From positions 20,049,792 through 20,113,791 of the forward strand of contig NC_079511.1 of the NCBI RefSeq assembly GCF_000801105.2: DNA of 64,000 nucleotides, given 5' to 3'. Both the position numbers and the translations under genes were made by a program. The notes under the pieces were generated by a model. That model saw only the letters and a program-made list of their open reading frames with translations. It did no database searches and was not told where the DNA came from. Positions 11,817-23,722 of this stretch are shown here, piece after piece (the stretch's first letter is position 1; every line of letters begins with the position of its first letter). This DNA is from Raphanus sativus. Taxonomy: Eukaryota; Streptophyta; Magnoliopsida; Brassicales; Brassicaceae.

Positions 11817-12281
11817 GTGATTCATTATTTCATGTTTATTCCGGTGTCACACACAATTCATTCAACATCCAATTACAAGGATCTTAGCATTCATCTAACC
11901 AGATTGGTTAACCATGCATATTCTATGAACCTAGGTTTAATTCCTTTTAAACATCCTAGCTTTCAATCACATTCAAGTCATCCATTCAGATCAGAGAATC
12001 ACATCAATACAAAACAGTCCATTAAAGTCCTTTAACAGTATGAGTGTTCTTATGCAATATGATCTATCATCCTAGCTCTCAATCAGGGTCTAACCAATCC
12101 TAGATCCACATTCAACAATATAAAAGAACATGAGATGAGATTGGATCTCACCTTAGATTAGATCTGGAACATGACATGAGATGAAATCTGGGTTCAAAAC
12201 ACCTCACCTTAGATTAGATCTGAGCAGATCTGGAACGAGAGAACAAGAGAGATGAGATTGGACAGCAACAACAACAAACGG
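11817..12281 (-). mobile_element. Left part of a disrupted older LTR-like insertion
   Basis: Similarity to the RPA-like fragment ends at 11816. The DNA up to the Tat element, with repeated motifs such as CACCTTAGATTAGATCTG (about 12150 and 12210), looks like one LTR-type sequence continuing at 26998-27306, where the minus strand begins TGTGACATCCCAAAACTCAG. The Tat element would then sit inside it. No target duplication was established, so the boundaries are inferred. Confidence 0.3.
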
Positions 12282-12806
12282 TTAGATCAGGTTTAAGGTT
12301 TAGGATAGGTTAGGGAAAGATAACGCGGGCTGAATCTCGTAATAACTTGTTGAATGAACTTCGATTTGTATTGATGATTTTGATAAAGAGTGATTACAAA
12401 GAATGATCCTTTATGTGATTACAAAGATGATAAAAATGTGATGTGAATGAGAATGTTTTCAGAGTATCGAATAGAATACGGGTTGAATGATTGATCCCGT
12501 CCTTAGTCCTTGACCTTCTCTTTAAATAGCCTTGGACCTCCTTTGATTGTCTTCAACTGATCTCCGAGATCCTCTCCGTTTATTGAGGAATCCGCAACAG
12601 CTTCCCCTTTGACCGGGTCCTGTGCTCCTTCTGTTGTGATATGAGCTTCCTCTTCATCGAGACTTCTTCGAAGATTGCTTTTAGCTTCCAGCCTCCGGCT
12701 CCGTAGTAAACCTTAGCTCAGGTCTCCGATACGCGTTGGGCTTTGTCTCGGCCCAATACTTGCTTTGGTTCTATTGTCAGCTAGCGGGCCATATTTGGGC
12801 CCAACA
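12282..12806 (-). repeat. 3' LTR of the Tat element, truncated at its outer end
   Basis: 525 bp matches 26474-26997 with two substitutions and one single-base indel by eye. The inner end reads GGGCCCAACA on the plus strand. The outer 29 bp present in the other LTR (26445-26473, starting TGTGAGGG) is missing, and the adjoining host sequence is AACAACAAACGG. Confidence 0.9.
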
Positions 12807-12818
12807 GTTGCCCCCAGC
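12807..12818 (-). other. Polypurine tract-like sequence
   Basis: On the minus strand GCTGGGGGCAAC lies immediately before the 3' LTR start (TGTTGGGCCC). This is the position where plus-strand DNA synthesis of an LTR retrotransposon is primed. Confidence 0.6.
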
Positions 12819-13252
12819 TTTCGAGATAAGACTTCTTATTCGGGAGCTTAACCTAGCCGCTGAACCTCAATCTTTTATGTTGAGATAATGATTACTAGCT
12901 ATATTCAACGAAGATATTATTCGCTTGAATTAACGGTTGAGATTTCTTTTGATGAAATCAACGGCTTGGATGAAAGAAGTTTTGAAATATTTGCTCCGAT
13001 TCTCGAGACTTGACAAGATATAAAGTAGCTAGCATTAACTGCCGCTGTCCATATTCTCCACGCCTCCACTCGGTTTTCAAGGTAACTTCTCCTCCACTCC
13101 TTTATTTTACTACGTTTGCTTTTATTTTATTTTACTTTCATCCTTCGATTCACCATTGATCCTCCTAGAATTCTTAGTTCCTAAGAGATCTAGTTAGCTT
13201 GTTCCACCTTTTCCCCTTTCAATCCTTTCGATTCTCCTTACCTCTCTTTTTA
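12819..13252. other. Leader/promoter region of the antisense ORF inside the Tat element
   Basis: About 430 bp between the purine tract and the ATG at 13253. The last 100 bp are pyrimidine-rich, as in plant 5' leaders. No clear TATA box was chosen. Confidence 0.4.
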
Positions 13253-15770
13253 ATGGATCCTCCGAAAGAAGGTTCCGGCGAGACCGGAATTTCTGCCTCC
13301 GGCAAACGTTTAATGAAGGTTAAACAGGAGATCGGTGAGAAAATGAAAAGAGACAAGAAGGAAGCCAAAGACTCAATCGCGGGGAGGGTCTCCAAGCGGG
13401 TGAAGAAGAAGGATGTTTCTGGCGGGAGCGCCTCTCTGGGACCTCACTCGCCTTCTTCATTGAAGATCCAAGAGGTCGTTAACCTCATGGTTCAAGATTT
13501 CGGTCAAAAGGAGTTGGCCAGGGTTTGTTCCTCCGACGAAATCCCCGAAACTGCCCCGGAGGGTTGGTTTTGCATTCATGAGAAGTATATCTCTAAATGC
13601 CACCTCCGGTTTCCGCTTCCAGACCTCTTGTTAGATCTTCTTGACCATTACCAACTGGTCCTCTCTCAGCTTTGTCCCTCAGTTATCCGGGTGATAAATG
13701 GTTTCAACACCAGGGCTAAGGAAGAGGGGGTTGCTGTTGGACTGACTGAATTGATGAGCCTTTATACGATCAAGGAGAGCTCTAGTAAGGATGGTGGCAG
13801 CGGTACCTACTACCTTCCTTGTCGTCCTAGGTTTGGTCTTTTTAAGTCCTCCGATAGTGATGATGATTGGAGGAAAAAATATTTCTACGTCACGATTGAC
13901 CCCACGACAGTTCCAGTGGGTCGTGCTCTCTCGGCATTTGGTCCGATATATCTGGTTAGGATTTTTAGGAACGTGCCTTGCTTATATCAGATTATTGTTG
14001 TTTGCTGAACCCTTGATTTCTTGTGCAGATATCGAGGATCCTCCTAAGCTTACTGATAAGCTGTCTAGAGCTATTTTTCGGAAGCTATATCAAAGTCCCA
14101 ATACTTGGGCGTCTTTTACTATTTTTCGCATCGGATCTGCTAGGTTCCCAGAGCAATACAACGCCAGGTTCCCTGACCCAATTCCAGCTGAAGATTTAGA
14201 AGGTATTTTTCAGATTTCGCTTATCTATTTTTCATTTCTAGATTTGCTTTTGGAGATAACTAAAAAAACTTTCCTTTTTTTAGTTTCTGAAGGTCCTTTC
14301 GTGGTAGATCTTTCGACTGGAGCTAGTACTTCTGAAACTGAAAAGACTCAAGCTCCCAAGATGAGGCTTTCTTTCTGTTCCAGGAGCAAACCTGCTGCAG
14401 CTGCCAGTGCTTCGCGAGGCAGCGACAAGACCCAAGGAGGAGCCTTCCTTAGCTCGCTGAAGGAGGTCCTTGACGATGGGTCCTCTGTTCCTGTTAGGGA
14501 TGTTAACCCAGTTGAAACCAGAGCTCAAGATGTTGTTCCTCGTCCTGAGATCCCGCCAGTTGATGTTAACCCTCAAGCTGCTAGAGATCCCTCTGAGGTC
14601 GAACCTCCGAGAAACAAGAGGTTTCGGACTGATTTGGGAGATAGGCCCACCAGGTCTTCCTCCTCGTCTTCGCGGGGAGGGACCGTTGGCTGGAACTTTA
14701 CCCATTCTAAACCGGGATCGATCTTGGATGACCCTTGGGGTTTGGCAACCATCATGAGGCATATGAAGATGGTGGGATGCTCCATGCCTTCAATCAACGG
14801 TCTGACCAACAAGGAAGAATACGTTGAGATAGCTCACCACATGGGTCAGGTATGTAGTCTTGTTTTTTCTTGGTTTGTCTTTAAGTCGATATTTTCTGAA
14901 TTTTAGTTTTTCCTTTTTTTTTAGTTAGCTGGAGCCATCAACAGAGCTCAGCTGAGGTTCGAGGAGACCGTGCATGGTGCTCCTAGTGCTGGAGATTTAG
15001 CTCAGGCTACTGAGTTATTCAAGACTACCAAGATGGAGCTCGACCTAGCTCGTGCTCGAGTTTCTGAGCTTGAAGCTGAGGTCGGGAGGCTCGGTTTGAA
15101 GGCTGATACTCAGCAGGGGAAGATCGAAAGTGAGGCTATCGATATTCGGGTGAAGAACAGGAAGATCAATGAGTTAGAGGCTGCTCGCAGGGTAGCTGAG
15201 CATCAGGTTCAAGAGATGATCGTCTCATCTCAGGTCAGCCAAAGGAACAAAGAAGCTGAAGTTAAGCTAGCTGTCAGGAAAGGTAAGAAGGAGGTACCTG
15301 AGGCTTACAACAAGATCCTGACCTCTGTGAAGGAGAAGTTTGTCAAGAAGAAGGATGAGACCGATGCCCTGATCTATGCTCAGGAGCTTCAGGCGAACAC
15401 CGAACTTCTGAAGGATCTTTTGTCTAAGGAAATTGAGAATGCTGAAGAGGAGTATCACCGTTTGATGGTTTTGATCCCGGAAGCTGCTGCTGCGTATGAG
15501 AAGGCTCAAGTTTCTGATTTCTCAGTCAGCAAGCTCCCCATTCCTCAATTCTCCGAGAGCTCAGGTACTTTTGAGATCAATATGTTTAATCCGGCATTTT
15601 CTGGAGAATATGGTTCTAACTTGGGTTTGGTATCTCCTGATCTAGTCCCAGTTGAGACGACCCCGGGAGGTGTCGACCAGAATGTTGAAGTGGAGGTTTC
15701 TGCCAAGGAGGGTGATCCTATCGAGGAGGATAAGGATGATGAAGCTGATCCTGGATCCAAGGAAGGTTAA
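13253..15770 (+). CDS. Antisense ORF of the Tat element (putative gypsy-type transposon protein, coiled coil)
   Basis: It runs opposite to gag-pol. Exons read as 13253-13954, 14029-14202, 14284-14849 and 14925-15770, with GT-AG introns. Exons 2-4 join in frame, but the 13954/14029 junction leaves a one-base phase mismatch, from either a lesion or a wrong donor choice. I start at ATG 13253 (MDPPKE); the longer reading from 13199 would need TTG. The N-terminus is Lys-rich. A segment around FPLPDLLLDLLDHYQL resembles the 'putative gypsy type transposon' domain (Pfam Transposase_28 as I recall it). A Ser/Pro/Arg-rich linker (about 14300-14700) follows, then a long coiled coil (about 14970-15500, many E/K/A/L heptads) and an acidic tail. 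Its role is unknown, perhaps structural or regulatory. Confidence 0.65.
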
Positions 15771-16230
15771 GAGCCGATGCTCTTTATGTTTCAAAACTTC
15801 TGCCCAATGGGCTTCTGTCTCTTTTGTTATTAAGACTTATGGCCTGAGGAGGCTTTTAAATATTTGTTTACGTTAAGGTCTTTTTGAACTTTTGTTGGCC
15901 TGAGGAGGCCTTTAAACCTTTTATTTATCAAAACTTGGTTTTCGGTTTCGTTTCAAGTCTTTCGATTTGACTTAGTCATTTTTTTTTTGATGAACTCGAA
16001 TTTGGTTAAGAGTTTTAATAGGGAATGTGCTTCGGTTACTAATTAAGAGGTTTAGTGAATCCTCCGAATTAGATTTCTGATTTCATGATAAGTCTTGGAG
16101 ACTTGGATCATTTTTGCCCCCTTAAGAGGGGTTCCTGAAGTATCGAGATTAGCTTAAGGTTTTTAGGAACCTGAGTTTAACTCGGGTACCTTAGGTGGAG
16201 GTTCTTGGAACTTCCTTAGGTCGAGATTTG
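15771..16230. other. Untranslated region after the antisense ORF
   Basis: Contains the repeated phrase GGCCTGAGGAGGC(C/T)TTTAAA (about 15841 and 15898). No ORF of interest. Confidence 0.45.
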
Positions 16231-16620
16231 TTTACGGGATTTTAAGACCCATTGGAACTTGCTTAGGATTTTAAGACCTTTCGAAATTTGATAAGGGTTT
16301 TAAGACCTTTGTATTTTGTTAAGGATTTCGAGATTCTAGGTTTAGGTCCGAGGTGACCTGACCTTGTTCGAAGGATTTTAAGACCTTGATGGTTTCTAAG
16401 GATTTTAAGACCTTAGGTTGAGGTCGGTGGAGACCTGACTTTGTTTGAAGGATTTTAAGACCTTGGTAGTTTCTAAGGATTTTAAGACCTTAGGTTTAGG
16501 CTTATCAAGCTTGATTTTGCTTGAAAGATTTTAAGACCTTGGTAGTTTCTAAGGATTTTAAAACCTTAGGTTCAGGTTCATGGGGACCTGGGCTGACCTG
16601 GAGGGTTTTAGGACACTAGG
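16231..16620. repeat. Tandem GATTTTAAGACCTT repeats
   Basis: About ten copies of GATTTTAAGACC(T) recur every 30-60 bp. From about 16370 they alternate between a GGTAGTTTCTAAG spacer and a TTAGGT(T/C)(T/G)AGG spacer. Tandem arrays at this place, between pol and the 3' LTR, are known in Tat/Ogre elements. Confidence 0.75.
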
Positions 16621-16965
16621 TCCGTGTTTGTAGGGACCTGTGTTGTTAAAGAATTGAGACATCGAGGATAATTGCTTTATTGATAACTGGATACATGGTA
16701 TTATAATAATCATACAATTGCTGTATTATAATGATCATACGTTTTGCTGCTTGAGTTATGTGATTTTAATCAGACATATGCCCTCTTTGGTTGTGGTGAA
16801 CAAAGTGTTGAAATGAGGTTGGGGCTGCACTCATGACGGAGTTGCCTACGTACCCAGTCAAGGGATCAAGCCTAACGTAGTTCAGGAATTTTAGGTACCT
16901 AATGATAATATCTCTTAAGATTCGTGGCGTTCCACGATCTGATTTCAGGTACCCCGGTTCACACC

Positions 16966-18539
16966 TTTCGGAGTTTGTAAACGCCAGGTCGTACCACATG
17001 GATGATCTGATAGGGACCTTCCCAGTTGGTCCCTAATTTTCCAGCATCTGGTTCCTTGGTTCCTTCGAAAACTTTCCTAAGTACTAGGTCGCCTACAGCG
17101 AACTGTCGGGGCCTGACTTTGGAGTTGTACTGTCGTACCATTGCTTGCTGATAGTTTTGAATGCGAATCAGAGCTCGGTCCCGTCTTTCCTCGATTAGAT
17201 CAAGACTGTCCGTTAGGAGTTGATCATTAGCTGCGGGATCAGATGTACAGAGTTCCCGGCGGAGGCTACCAGCAATGGTTTCAGCTGGGACGACAGCTTC
17301 CATCCCGTAGGCTAAGGAGAAAGGGGTTTCTGTTGTAGCCTTTCGTGGGGTGGTTCGACATGCCCAAAATACTTCAGGTAACTTTTCTGACCAGAGTTCC
17401 TTCTGGGTTCAGAGCGTTTCTTGAGGTTTGCTAATACTGATTTATTAGCAGCCTCCGCCTGGCCGTTTCCTTGAGGTCGTCGAGGTGTTGAGAAGGTCAG
17501 GCGAATATTCCATTTGTCACAAAATATTTTGAAGTCGTGGGATATGAACTGTCCTCCATTCTCGGTTACGATTTCATATGGGACGCCGTGTCTACACACG
17601 ATTTATTTCCACACGAATCGTTCGACCTCGACTCTGGTTAGCTGTTGGAAAGCTTCAGCCTCTATCCATTTCGTGAAATAGTCTGTTAGGACTAAGAGGA
17701 AGCCTAGCTTCTTCTTTCCACTTCCTGACTCTACTAGTGGTCCTACGATGTCCATGGACCACCTCATAAATGGGTAAGGGGCGGATATGTTGGATAGCTT
17801 CTCCGCAGGTTGGTGTATAATCGGTGCATGCCTCTGGCACTTGTCGCATGAAGAGGAGTAGACCTCACAGTCTGCAATAATGGTAAGCCAGAAATAGCCC
17901 TGTCTTTTGATTCTGATGGCCAGAGCTCTTCCTCCAGAGTGGTTCCCGCAGGAGCCGTCATGCATTTCCTTCATGAGTCTCATAGCAACGAGGCCATGGA
18001 CACATTTTAGGTAAGGTCCGGAAACGCTTCGCTTGTGGAGGACAGACTCGATTATGCAGTATCTCGCGCTTAATGCTTTGAGCTTTCGAGCCTCCCATAT
18101 ATTGGGTGGAGTCTTTCCTTCGAGGATGTATTGCGTGATTGGTATTCTCCAATCTTCTCTTCCTACGACTTTGTTATGAAGAGGCGAGGGAGGTTCCTGT
18201 TCGGGACCTGGTGTCGTGGTGCCCCCGGAAGTATTCGTAGGATTAGGCTCCAGGGAGTCTAAATTCCGAGGAATACCTCCTATTTCTTCATTAATCTCCG
18301 GGGTCTGGATGGTTCCCCCAGATGAATTTTTGAGAGCTGAATAGCTTCTGGTTTTAACTCTGCAGACGAGTGGGTCTAAGTTGGTGCCCCCGGAGGTATT
18401 CGTGAGATTAGGCTCCAAGGAGTCTGAATTTCGGGGAATACCTTCCGTGTTTTGGATTGTGTTTCCGGAGGTATGCTTTTTAGAGCTATGTATTTTGGCT
18501 TTTGGGAACCAGAATGTTGTGAGAACTTGGATAGCTACC
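16966..18539 (-). pseudogene. Distal integrase copy (unit A), nonsense-mutated
   Basis: Minus-strand integrase of the second pol unit. It has the H-H-C-C zinc region (CDKCQRH), the first catalytic Asp in SMDIVGPL, and a C-terminal part with GPYQIIHVVRPGVYKLRK. Two defects are visible: a TAA stop at 17603-17605 just before the second catalytic block, and that block reads TENGGQF where active integrases have TDNGGQF, so the second catalytic Asp is Glu. The third catalytic Glu (GNGQAE) is intact. A TGG-rich linker rich in Asn/Thr/Ser/Gly precedes the zinc region. It is not expected to work. Confidence 0.85.
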
Positions 18540-20092
18540 GTTTCAGGTAGGTACCTTCGGGTTGCTCTTTTAGCTTGCTGTCTATCTCAGCTTTAGTAGC
18601 TATGTCGATGCTTGGTTTTTCGATTCCTTCTACGGGTATGATCCGTTTTACGAGGAGGTCCGATGTGGAGGCTAAAGCAGCCAACGCATCTGCTGAGGAG
18701 TTCTCTCCTCGTGGGATCCTTGTTAACTCGAATTTGTCGAACTGCCTAGTGAGGTTCTGGACGACTTCGAGATATGCCCCCATTCTTTCGTCCCTCGTTT
18801 CATATTCTCCGTGAGACTGGCTAGCTACTAGCTATGAATCACTATAAGCGTTTAGCTCTCGAATTCCGAGGCTTAGTGCGAGTTTCAACCCTGCGATTAG
18901 TGCTTCATATTCAGCTTCGTTGTTTGAGGCGTTGAATCCGAGCCTATATGACTGCTCAATGGTTTCTCCTGCTGAATAAGTCAGCCTTAGACCGACACCA
19001 GAGCCCTGTTTTGATGAGGCTCCGTCGACATACATGCTCCACTTTGGAGATTCTATTTCGGAGTCTAATTGCTCGGATGCTAGCTCAATGACAAAGTCGG
19101 CAAGGACTTGAGCCTTCGCTGCTGCTCGAGGTCTATACTCAATGTCGTATTCACTGAGCTCTATGGCCCATTTAGCCAATCGCCCTGACTGGCTAGGGCT
19201 GTGCAATATCATTCGTAATGGTTGTGAGGTCATTACGACGATTGAGTGCGAGTGGAAGTAAGGTTGTAATTTTCTGGCAGCTGTTACGACTGCTGGCGCT
19301 AATTTTTCCATTGCAGGGTACCTTGTTTCGGCATCTATTAAACTCTTGCTGGTGTAATAGACAGGCCTTTGTTCATTTTGTTCCTCTCGTACTAGGACAC
19401 CGCTAACTGCAGCAGTCGATACGGCGAGGTACAGGTACAGTGGCTCTCCTACTACAGGTTTGGATAGGATCGGAAGTTCAGATAGGTAAGCTTTCAATTG
19501 TTTGAAGGCTTCCTCACATTTCTCGTCCCATAAGAACTTCTTATTATTTCTTAGAAGTTTGTAGAATGGGAGGCACTTATCGGTGGACTTGGATATGAAT
19601 CGGTTTAATGCTGCGATTCGTCCGGTCAATCTCTGTACCTCTCTGGTTGTCTTAGGTGACGACATTTCTAGGAAGGTTGCTATCTGCTGCGGGTTGGCTT
19701 CAATGCCTCTTTCGATTACGAGATAGCCTAGGAACTCGCCTGAGGGTACCCCGAAGGTACATTTAGTGGGATTGAGCTTCATATCGTATTTATTGAGGAT
19801 ATCGAAGCATTCCCTTAAGTGGGAGATATGGTCTTCTCCAGCTGAAGATTTGACTAGCATATCGTCAATATAGACCTTCATGGTTTTTCCAAGTTGCCCA
19901 GCAAACATCTTATTAACTAGCTTCTGATAGGTAGCTCTTGCGTTCTTTAATCCGAATGGCATAACCTTGTAACAATAGGTTCCTCGTTCGGTTATGAATG
20001 CAGTTTTCTCCTGATCCTCAGGATCCATCATGATTTGGTTGTATCCTGAGAAGGCATCCATGAAGGATAGGAGTCGATGGCCAGCTGTTGCA
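18540..20092 (-). pseudogene. Distal reverse transcriptase-RNase H copy (unit A)
   Basis: The open part (20061-18832) carries the RT catalytic YIDDM motif preceded by the FGLKNA block, then RNase H with MYVDGASS and the NNEAEYEAL motif. It starts abruptly at the duplication joint, so the RT N-terminal fingers are missing. A TAG stop at 18832-18834 interrupts the end of RNase H (after AYSDS); the unit B copy has Gln there. The frame reopens at 18783-18535. It lies downstream of a stop-ridden pol and is unlikely to be translated. Confidence 0.85.
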
Positions 20093-21679
20093 CCTTTCGG
20101 AGCTTGTAAACGCCAGGTCGTACCACATGGATGATCTGATAGGGACCTTCCCAGTTGGTCTCTAATTTTCCAGCATCTGGTTCCTTGGTTCCTTCGAAAA
20201 CTTTCCTAAGTACTAGGTCGCCTACAGCGAACTGTCGGGGCCTGACTTTGGAGTTGTACTGTCGTGCCATTGCTTGCTGATAGTTTTGAATGCGAATCAG
20301 AGCTCGGTCCCGTCTTTCCTCGATTAGATCGAGACTATCCGTTAAGAGTTGATCATTACCTGCGGGATCAGATGTACAGAGTTTCCGGCGGAGGCTACCA
20401 GCAATGGTTTCAGCTGGGACGACAACTTCCATCCCGTAGGCTAATGAGAAAGGGGTTTCTTTTGTAGCCTTTCGTGGGGTGGTTCGACATGCCCAAAATA
20501 CTTCATGTAACTTTTCTGACCAGAGTTCCTTCTGGGTTCCGAGCGTTTCTTGAGGTTTGCTAATACTGATTTATTAGCAGCCTTTGCCTGGCCGTTTCCT
20601 TGAGGTCGTCGAGGTGTTGAGAAGGTCAGGCGAATATTCCATTTGTCACAAAATATTTTGAAGTCGTGGGATATGAACTGTCCTCCATTATCGGTTACGA
20701 TTTCATATGGGACGCCGTGTCTACACACGATTTCTTTCCACACGAATCGTTCGACCTCGACTCTGGTTACCTGTTGGAAAGCTTCAGCCTCTATCCATTT
20801 CGTGAAATAGTCTGTTAGGACTAAGAGGAAGCGTAGCTTCTTCTTTCCACTTCCTGACGCTACTAGTGGTTCTACGATATCCATGGACCACCTCATAAAT
20901 GGGTAAGGGGCGGATATGTTGGATAGCTTCTCCGCAGGTTGGTGTATAATCGGTGCATGCCTCTGGCACTTGTCGCATGAAGAGGAGTAGACCTCACAGT
21001 CTGCAATAATGGTAGGCCAGAAATAGCCATGTCTTTTGATTCTGATGGCCAGAACTCTTCCTCCAGAGTGGTTCCCGAAGGAGCCGTCGTGCATTTCCTT
21101 CATGAGTCTCATAGCAACGAGGCCATGGACACATTTTAGGTAAGGTCCGGAAATGCTTCGCTTGTGGAGGACATACTCGATTATGCAGTATCTCGCGCTT
21201 AATGCTTTGAGCTTCCGAGCCTCCCATTTATTGGGTGGAGTCTTTCCTTCGAGGATGTATTGCGTGATTGGTATTCTCCAATCTTCTCTTCCTACGACTT
21301 TGTTATGAAGAGGCGAGGGAGGTTCCTGTTCGGGACCTGGTGTCGTGGTGCCCTCGGAGGTATTCGTAGGATTAGGCTCCAGGGAGTCTAAATTCCGAGG
21401 AATACCTCCTATTTCTTCATTAATCTCCGGGGTCTGGATGGTTCCCCCAGATGAATTTTTGAGAGCTGAATAGCTTCTGGTTTTAACTCTGCAGACGAGT
21501 GGGTCTGAGTTGGTGCCCCCGGAGGTATTCGTGAGATTAGGCTCCAAGGAATCTGAATTTCGGGGAATACCTTCCGTGTTTTGGATTGTGTTTCCGGAGG
21601 TATGCTTTTTAGAGCTACGTATTTTGGCTTTTGGGAACCAGAATGTTGTGAGAACTTGGGTAGCTACTGTTTCAGGGCA
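20093..21679 (-). pseudogene. Proximal integrase copy (unit B), catalytic Glu changed
   Basis: This copy stays open through the zinc region (CDKCQRH), the first Asp (SMDIV) and the second Asp (TDNGGQF). The third catalytic residue is changed: GNGQAK instead of GNGQAE. The C-terminal segment (20432-20028) keeps the GPYQIIHVVRPGVYKLRK core but is in a different frame and reads through the duplication joint into out-of-frame RT sequence. It would probably bind DNA poorly, and it cannot catalyse integration if the Glu assignment is right. Confidence 0.85.
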
Positions 21680-23720
21680 GGTACCTTCGGGTTGATCTTT
21701 TAGCTTGCTGTCTATCTCAGCTTTAGTAGCTATGTCGATGCTTGGTTTTTCGATTCCTTCTACGGGTATGATCCATTTTACGAGGGGGTCCGATGTGGAG
21801 GCTAAAGCAGCCAACGCATCTGCTGATGAGTTCTCTCCTCGTGGGATCCTTGTTAACTCGAATTTGTCGAACTGCCTAGTGAGGTTCTGGACGACTTCGA
21901 GATATGCCCCCATTCTTTCGTCCCTCGTTTCATATTCTCCGTGAGACTGGCTAGCTACTAGCTGTGAATCACTATAAGCAATTAGCTCTCGAATTCTGAG
22001 GCTTAGGACGAGTTTCAACCCTGCGATTAGTGCTTCATATTCAGCTTCGTTGTTTGAGGCATTGAATCCGAGCCTATATGACTGCTCAATGGTTTCTCCT
22101 GCTGAAGAAGTCAGCCTTAGACCGACAGCGGAGCCCTGTTTTGATGAGGCTCCGTCGACATACAGGCTCCACTTTGGAGATTCTATTTCGGAGTCTAATT
22201 GCTCGGATGCTAGCTCAATGACAAAGTCGGCAAGGACCTGAGCCTTCGCTGCTGCTCAAGGTCTATACTCAATGTCGTATTCACTGAGCTCTATGGCCCA
22301 TTTAGCCAATCGCCCTGACTGGCTAGGGCTGTGCAATATCATTCGTAATGGCTGTGAGGTCATTACGACGATTGAGTGCGACTGGAAGTAAGGTTGTAAT
22401 TTTCTGGCAGCTGTTACGACTGCTAGCGCTAATTTTTCCATTACAGGGTACCTTGTTTCGGCATCTATTAAACTCTTGCTGGTGTAATAGACAGGCCTTT
22501 GTTCGTTTTGTTCTTCTCGTACTAGGACACCGCTAACTGCAGCAGTCGATACGGCGAGGTACATGTACAGTGGCTCTCCTACTACAGGTTTGGATAGGAT
22601 CGGAGGTTCAGATAGGTAAGCTTTCAATTGTTTGAAGGCTTCCTCACATTTCTCGTCCCATAAGAACTTCTTATTATTTCTTAGAAGTTTGTAGAATGGG
22701 AGGCACTTATCGGTGGACTTGGATATGAATCGGTTTAATGCTGCGATTCGTCCGGTCAATCTCTGTACCTCTCTGGTTGTCTTAGGTGACGACATTTCTA
22801 GGAAGGTTGCTATCTGCTGCGGGTTGGCTTCAATGCCTCTTTCGGTTACGAGATAGCCTAGGAACTCGCCTGAGGGTACCCCGAAGATACATTTAGTGGG
22901 ATTGAGCTTCATATCGTATTTATTGAGGATATCGAAGCATTCCCTTAAGTGGGAGATATGGTCTTCTCCAGCTGAAGATTTGACTAGCATATCGTCAATA
23001 TAGACCTCCATGGTTTTTCCAAATTGCCCAGCAAACATCTTATTAACTAGCCTCTGATAGGTAGCTCCTGCGTTCTTTAATCCGAATGGCATAACCTTGT
23101 AACAATAGGTTCCTCGTTCGGTTATGAATGCAGTTTTCTCCTGATCCTCAGGATCCATCATGATTTGGTTGTATCCTGAGAAGGCATCCATGAAGGATAG
23201 GAGTCGATGGCCAGCTGTTGCTTCAACCAGGCGGTCGATGTGAGGTAACGGGAAGCTGTCTTTAGGACAAGCCTTGTTTAGGTCGGTGAAGTCTACACAG
23301 ATTCTCCACTTCCCGTTTTTCTTCTTTACAACTACCGGGTTAGCTAACCAGTCAGGGTAGTGTACCTCTCGAATGGACCCAGCTTTCGTAAGTCGGTCAA
23401 CTTCGTCGTTAACATCTTGAGATTTTTTGAGGCCTAGCTTGCGACGCTTTTGTTTGATCGGTTTGAAAGTGGGGTCTACTTATAGTTTATGGGTGGTGAC
23501 GTTCGGATCCATGCCTTTCATGTCATTGGTGGACCATGCAAAGGTTTTGACATTGCTTTTCAGGAAGTCGATGAGCTTCTTTTTTGTCTCAAGAGGTAGC
23601 TAAGATCCAATGCTCACCTGTCTTTCAGGATTTGAGTCGTCAATGCAAACTTTTTCGGTGAGGTTCTTGGGAGGACCTCGAATATTTTGTTGCATTTCGC
23701 GACCCTCCTGGATCTGTAAT
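21680..23720 (-). pseudogene. Proximal reverse transcriptase-RNase H (unit B), several stops
   Basis: The RT core contains the FTDLNKACPKDSFPLPHID block upstream of MDAFSGYNQ and the catalytic YIDDM. The RNase H primary motif VDGASS lies about 22150 and the NNEAEYEAL motif about 22040. In-frame stops interrupt it at about 23600-23602 (TAG), 23480-23482 (TAA) and near 22257 (TGA in place of the Arg codon seen in unit A), besides the stop that ends the protease ORF. The catalytic residues themselves look intact. Confidence 0.85.
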
Positions 23721-23722
23721 TG

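Larger units (their letters stand above)
16966..23218 (-). repeat. Tandem duplication of the RT-RNase H-integrase segment (2 x about 3.13 kb)
   Basis: Unit A (16966-20092) and unit B (20093-23218) align end to end with an offset of 3127. The joint at 20092/20093 fuses the integrase C-terminus of unit B directly to an RT start in unit A, out of frame. Over the first 510 bp I counted about 15 differences (around 3%); the RT part is closer. This exceeds the difference between the two LTRs. Confidence 0.9.

Noticed and set aside
14280..14812. Minus-strand ORFs inside the antisense gene of the Tat element
   Set aside because: Opposite frames of well-supported exon 3; no independent evidence.
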